Shown here: one piece after another, positions 1 through 5,383 of the stretch | How the letters are laid out: every line of letters starts with the position of its first letter | Numbering within the stretch: the stretch's first letter is position 1 | NCBI GenBank assembly: GCA_016179005.1 | Contig: JACOSF010000028.1 | Coordinates: forward strand, 1 to 5,383 | Direction of reading: 5' to 3' | DNA length: 5,383 bases | Source: Acidobacteriota bacterium | GTDB taxonomy: Bacteria > Acidobacteriota > Terriglobia > Acidiferrales > UBA7541 | The notes under the pieces: generated by a model | What the model was told of the DNA's origin: nothing | Seen by the model: the letters and a program-made list of their open reading frames with translations, nothing else | Database searches by the model: none | Made by a program: the position numbers and the translations under genes

Positions 1-1
1 C

Positions 2-367
2 ATACTGGAAGAAATCAAGGGCCTCACGCTGCTCGAGGCGGCCGATCTGGTCAAGAAGATGGAAGAAACGTTCGGCGTCTCCGCGGCTGCGGCTGCCCCG
101 ATGATGATGGCGGGTGCGGCAGCAGGCGGCGGAGCGGCCGCTCCGGCGGAGGAGAAGACGGAGTTTACCGTCGTCCTCTCTGAGGTGGGCGCGAACAAGA
201 TCAACGTGATCAAGGCCGTCCGCGAAGTGACCAGCCTGGGCCTGGTGGAAGCGAAAAACCTGGTCGAAGGCGCGCCGAAGCCGGTGAAAGAAGGCGTGAA
301 CAAGGACGAGGCGGCTACGATCAAGAAAAAGCTCGAAGACGCCGGGGCCAAAGTCGAGATCAAGTAG
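2..367 (+). CDS. rplL: Ribosomal protein bL12 (L7/L12), 5' partial
   Basis: bL12 is the multi-copy stalk protein of the large ribosomal subunit; dimers bind uL10 and recruit the translational GTPases. The frame is open from base 2 and ends in TAG at 365-367, giving 121 visible residues. Alignment by eye to E. coli bL12 suggests about seven N-terminal residues lie before the window; the ATG at 59 is internal (visible residue 20), not the start. Domains in order: helical N-terminal dimerisation domain (through MEETFGVS), a flexible Ala/Gly/Pro hinge that contains three consecutive Met, then the globular C-terminal domain starting near EEKTEFTVVL. The factor-binding helix region KINVIKAVREVTSLGL is well conserved, as is the terminal KKLEDAGAKVEIK. 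The next gene is rpoB after a 259-nt spacer; rplJ would be expected upstream but is outside the window. Identity is essentially certain. Confidence 0.97.
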   Translation: MLEEIKGLTLLEAADLVKKMEETFGVSAAAAAPMMMAGAAAGGGAAAPAEEKTEFTVVLSEVGANKINVIKAVREVTSLGLVEAKNLVEGAPKPVKEGVNKDEAATIKKKLEDAGAKVEIK

Positions 368-373
368 TGTGGC

Positions 374-407
374 GCGCGTCCGTCCCGCTCTGCGGGACGG
401 CTCGCGC
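374..407 (+). promoter_or_regulatory. Strong hairpin just after rplL, attenuator or processing-site candidate
   Basis: CCGTCCCGC (380-388) and GCGGGACGG (392-400) are perfect reverse complements, giving a 9-bp stem with a TCT loop. Beyond a small internal loop (T379 against C401-T402) the stem continues with GCGCG (374-378) pairing CGCGC (403-407). It starts 7 nt after the rplL stop. The following bases (ACCCGTGGATTCG) have no T-run, so this is not a canonical intrinsic terminator. In E. coli the rplL-rpoB spacer holds a partial attenuator and an RNase III site; a similar role here is inference from position and structure only. Confidence 0.55.
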
Positions 408-459
408 ACCCGTGGATTCGCATACGTACGTTTCGGCCGGAAAACACGACGAGAGACCG

Positions 460-475
460 CAGGAAGCCATTCCTG
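460..475 (+). repeat. Small inverted repeat in rplL-rpoB spacer
   Basis: CAGGAA (460-465) pairs with TTCCTG (470-475) around a GCCA loop, a 6-bp perfect hairpin. It has no T-run after it and no recognised function; it may simply be part of the leader fold between rplL and rpoB. Confidence 0.35.
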
Positions 476-481
476 AGCGAC

Positions 482-510
482 CGGGGACGGTGCCAGTGAG
501 TGTGTCCCAA
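482..510 (+). repeat. REP-like imperfect palindrome
   Basis: The segment begins CGGGGACGGTGCC and ends GTGTCCCAA. GGGAC (484-488) pairs with GTCCC (504-508) across a 15-nt loop. The combination of GGGGAC, GGTGCC and a closing GTCCC resembles, from memory, dispersed REP sequences linked to REP-associated tyrosine transposases in many GC-rich genomes. Only one copy is visible and no transposase is present, so this is a tentative, possibly decayed, single element. Confidence 0.3.
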
Positions 511-570
511 TGCGGGCATCTGCGCGGCGCAAAGCCGATGAATAGTTCTTCTCCAGCGATTGCCCTGCCC

Positions 571-600
571 GTCCCGCCCGGGCGTACCGGGAAGCGGGAC
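571..600 (+). promoter_or_regulatory. Bulged hairpin directly upstream of the rpoB ribosome-binding site
   Basis: GTCCCG (571-576) pairs with CGGGAC (595-600), and CCCGG (577-581) pairs with CCGGG (587-591), leaving a GCGTA loop and a three-base AAG bulge (592-594): 11 bp in total. The stem ends 13 nt before the rpoB Shine-Dalgarno, so it could influence rpoB translation or transcript processing. There is no T-run. The 5' arm with its two preceding bases (569-577) is identical to the 5' arm of the hairpin at 380-400. Confidence 0.5.
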
Positions 601-613
601 ACCGAAAGGATAT

Positions 614-618
614 GAGGT
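614..618 (+). promoter_or_regulatory. Ribosome-binding site of rpoB
   Basis: GAGGT at 614-618 stands 8 nt before the ATG at 627, a normal Shine-Dalgarno spacing. A second purine-rich block, AAAGGA at 605-610, is too far upstream to be the main site. An in-frame TAA at 618-620 overlaps the site and rules out any longer rpoB start. Confidence 0.8.
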
Positions 619-626
619 AAACCAGC

Positions 627-5060
<4,434 letters not shown>

Positions 5061-5075
5061 AAGCCCTTCCCTTCC

Positions 5076-5094
5076 CCCGTGACAACTGCACGGG
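5076..5094 (+). repeat. Hairpin after the rpoB stop
   Basis: CCCGTG (5076-5081) pairs with CACGGG (5089-5094) around the 7-nt loop ACAACTG. It lies 15 nt after the rpoB TAG. The bases that follow are purine-rich (AGGAACGACAAC), with no T-run, so it does not read as an intrinsic terminator, in keeping with rpoB and rpoC being cotranscribed. Confidence 0.4.
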
Positions 5095-5120
5095 AGGAAC
5101 GACAACAGGTTTCAGGAGAG

Positions 5121-5156
5121 GTCCCGGCCATCCCGAGAAATCGGAAGCGCCGGGAC
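5121..5156 (+). repeat. Nested hairpin with GAAA tetraloop in rpoB-rpoC spacer
   Basis: GTCCCGG (5121-5127) pairs perfectly with CCGGGAC (5150-5156). Inside it CCGA (5133-5136) pairs with TCGG (5141-5144) and closes a GAAA loop, a GNRA-type tetraloop that is usually stable in RNA. The outer arms share the GTCCCG/CGGGAC core with both strong hairpins of the rplL-rpoB spacer. A role in message stability or processing is inference. Confidence 0.45.
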
Positions 5157-5157
5157 G

Positions 5158-5180
5158 GCCCCGGCCAAACTCACCGGGGC
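5158..5180 (+). repeat. GC-rich hairpin in rpoB-rpoC spacer
   Basis: GCCCCGG (5158-5164) pairs perfectly with CCGGGGC (5174-5180) around a 9-nt loop. It begins one base after the preceding hairpin, so the two could stack coaxially. No T-run follows. Confidence 0.4.
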
Positions 5181-5188
5181 GGCCCTTC

Positions 5189-5206
5189 GGCTGCCTGCCG
5201 GCAGCC
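5189..5206 (+). repeat. Hairpin next to the rpoC ribosome-binding site
   Basis: GGCTGCC (5189-5195) pairs perfectly with GGCAGCC (5200-5206) around a TGCC loop. The same stretch also contains the 10-bp palindrome CTGCCGGCAG (5195-5204). It ends 9 nt before the GGAGG of rpoC, so it may help set the accessibility of the rpoC start; that is inference. Confidence 0.4.
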
Positions 5207-5215
5207 TCAGGACAT

Positions 5216-5220
5216 GGAGG
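5216..5220 (+). promoter_or_regulatory. Ribosome-binding site of rpoC
   Basis: GGAGG at 5216-5220 stands 5 nt before ATG 5226 and decides that start. The alternative in-frame ATG at 5214 overlaps this motif and has only AGGA one base upstream of it, which is too close to serve as a Shine-Dalgarno. Confidence 0.8.
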
Positions 5221-5225
5221 AACTG

Positions 5226-5383
5226 ATGTTTCGCAGCAGCCCTTATGACCGCGCCAGCTTGATCGCCGATTTCGATTCCATCCGTATCAGCCTGGCCAGC
5301 CCCGAGAAAATCCGCTCGTGGTCCCACGGCGAGGTGACCAAGCCGGAGACCATCAACTACCGCACCTTCAAACCGGAGCGGGA
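5226..5383 (+). CDS. rpoC: DNA-directed RNA polymerase beta-prime subunit, 3' partial
   Basis: This is the N-terminal start of the beta-prime subunit, which carries the catalytic magnesium-binding loop and the clamp. Only 52 full codons are in the window. The visible protein begins MFRSSPYDRASLIADFDSIR and continues through the highly conserved ISLASPEKIRSWSHGEVTKP and ETINYRTFKPER motifs, which are hallmarks of RpoC in bacteria generally. The N-terminal zinc-binding domain should lie a few residues beyond the window edge. Start 5226 is chosen for its GGAGG 5 nt upstream and because MFRSSP-type starts are familiar in this family; ATG 5214 would add MEEL. The frame is the same as rpoB and is open all the way back to the rpoB stop, so a longer product cannot be ruled out from sequence alone. 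Confidence 0.97.
   Translation, partial: MFRSSPYDRASLIADFDSIRISLASPEKIRSWSHGEVTKPETINYRTFKPER

Noticed and set aside
424..431. ACGTACGT palindrome as an operator
   Set aside because: Only 8 bp, no matching second site and no promoter elements recognised nearby.
367..615. An 82-codon frame starting GTG at the rplL stop and filling the spacer before rpoB
   Set aside because: No clear Shine-Dalgarno, no recognisable domain, and the stretch is taken up by inverted repeats. I read it as non-coding leader RNA.
538..615. A 25-codon ATG frame ending at the rpoB ribosome-binding site, as a possible leader peptide
   Set aside because: No Shine-Dalgarno before 538 (GCGCGGCGCAAAGCCG), and no run of a regulatory amino acid. 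It is merely the end of the 82-codon frame.
368..626. Internal promoter for rpoBC in the spacer
   Set aside because: I could not find a -35 and -10 pair at proper spacing; GC-rich promoters can be cryptic, so absence is not proven.
5079..5225. Longer rpoC starting at the in-frame GTG 5079
   Set aside because: The upstream bases are pyrimidine-rich (CCCTTCCCTTCCCCC) with no ribosome-binding site, and the extra residues do not resemble RpoC. GGAGG before 5226 fits much better.

Overview
The window is a stretch of the bacterial ribosomal-protein/RNA-polymerase operon, all on the + strand: the 3' nearly complete part of rplL (ribosomal protein bL12), the whole of rpoB (RNA polymerase beta subunit, 1477 aa) and the first 52 codons of rpoC (beta-prime subunit). 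The order rplL-rpoB-rpoC is the usual one in bacteria. The DNA is GC-rich by eye.

The source is most likely a member of Acidobacteriota. That rests on my recollection that acidobacterial RpoB proteins carry an eight-cysteine insert close to the N terminus and have similar sequences around it, and on the style of the RpoC N terminus. No database search was run, so the taxonomic call is moderate.

Layout: 2-367 is rplL, missing about seven N-terminal codons. 368-626 is a 259-nt spacer with several hairpins: a strong 9-bp perfect stem just after the rplL stop, a small 6-bp hairpin, a REP-like imperfect palindrome, and an 11-bp bulged hairpin just before the rpoB ribosome-binding site. 627-5060 is rpoB. 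5061-5225 is a 165-nt spacer with four short GC-rich hairpins and a strong Shine-Dalgarno. 5226-5383 is the start of rpoC, cut by the window edge. None of the hairpins is followed by a T-run, so I call no intrinsic terminator, and I see no convincing promoter. The three genes are probably cotranscribed, and the hairpins are candidates for attenuation, RNA processing or translational control.

The gene products work together in gene expression: bL12 forms the ribosomal stalk that recruits translation factors, and beta and beta-prime form the catalytic body of RNA polymerase. This is a core housekeeping region and I see no new defence, mobile or biosynthetic system. The most interesting points are: (i) an insert of about 61 residues in the beta protrusion with two four-cysteine clusters, the first having the same C-x-C-x12-C-x2-C spacing and similar residues to the N-terminal zinc-binding domain of beta-prime; (ii) rpoB and rpoC lie in the same reading frame with no in-frame stop between the rpoB TAG and the rpoC ATG; (iii) shared GTCCCG/CGGGAC arms in the spacer hairpins that permit alternative pairings.
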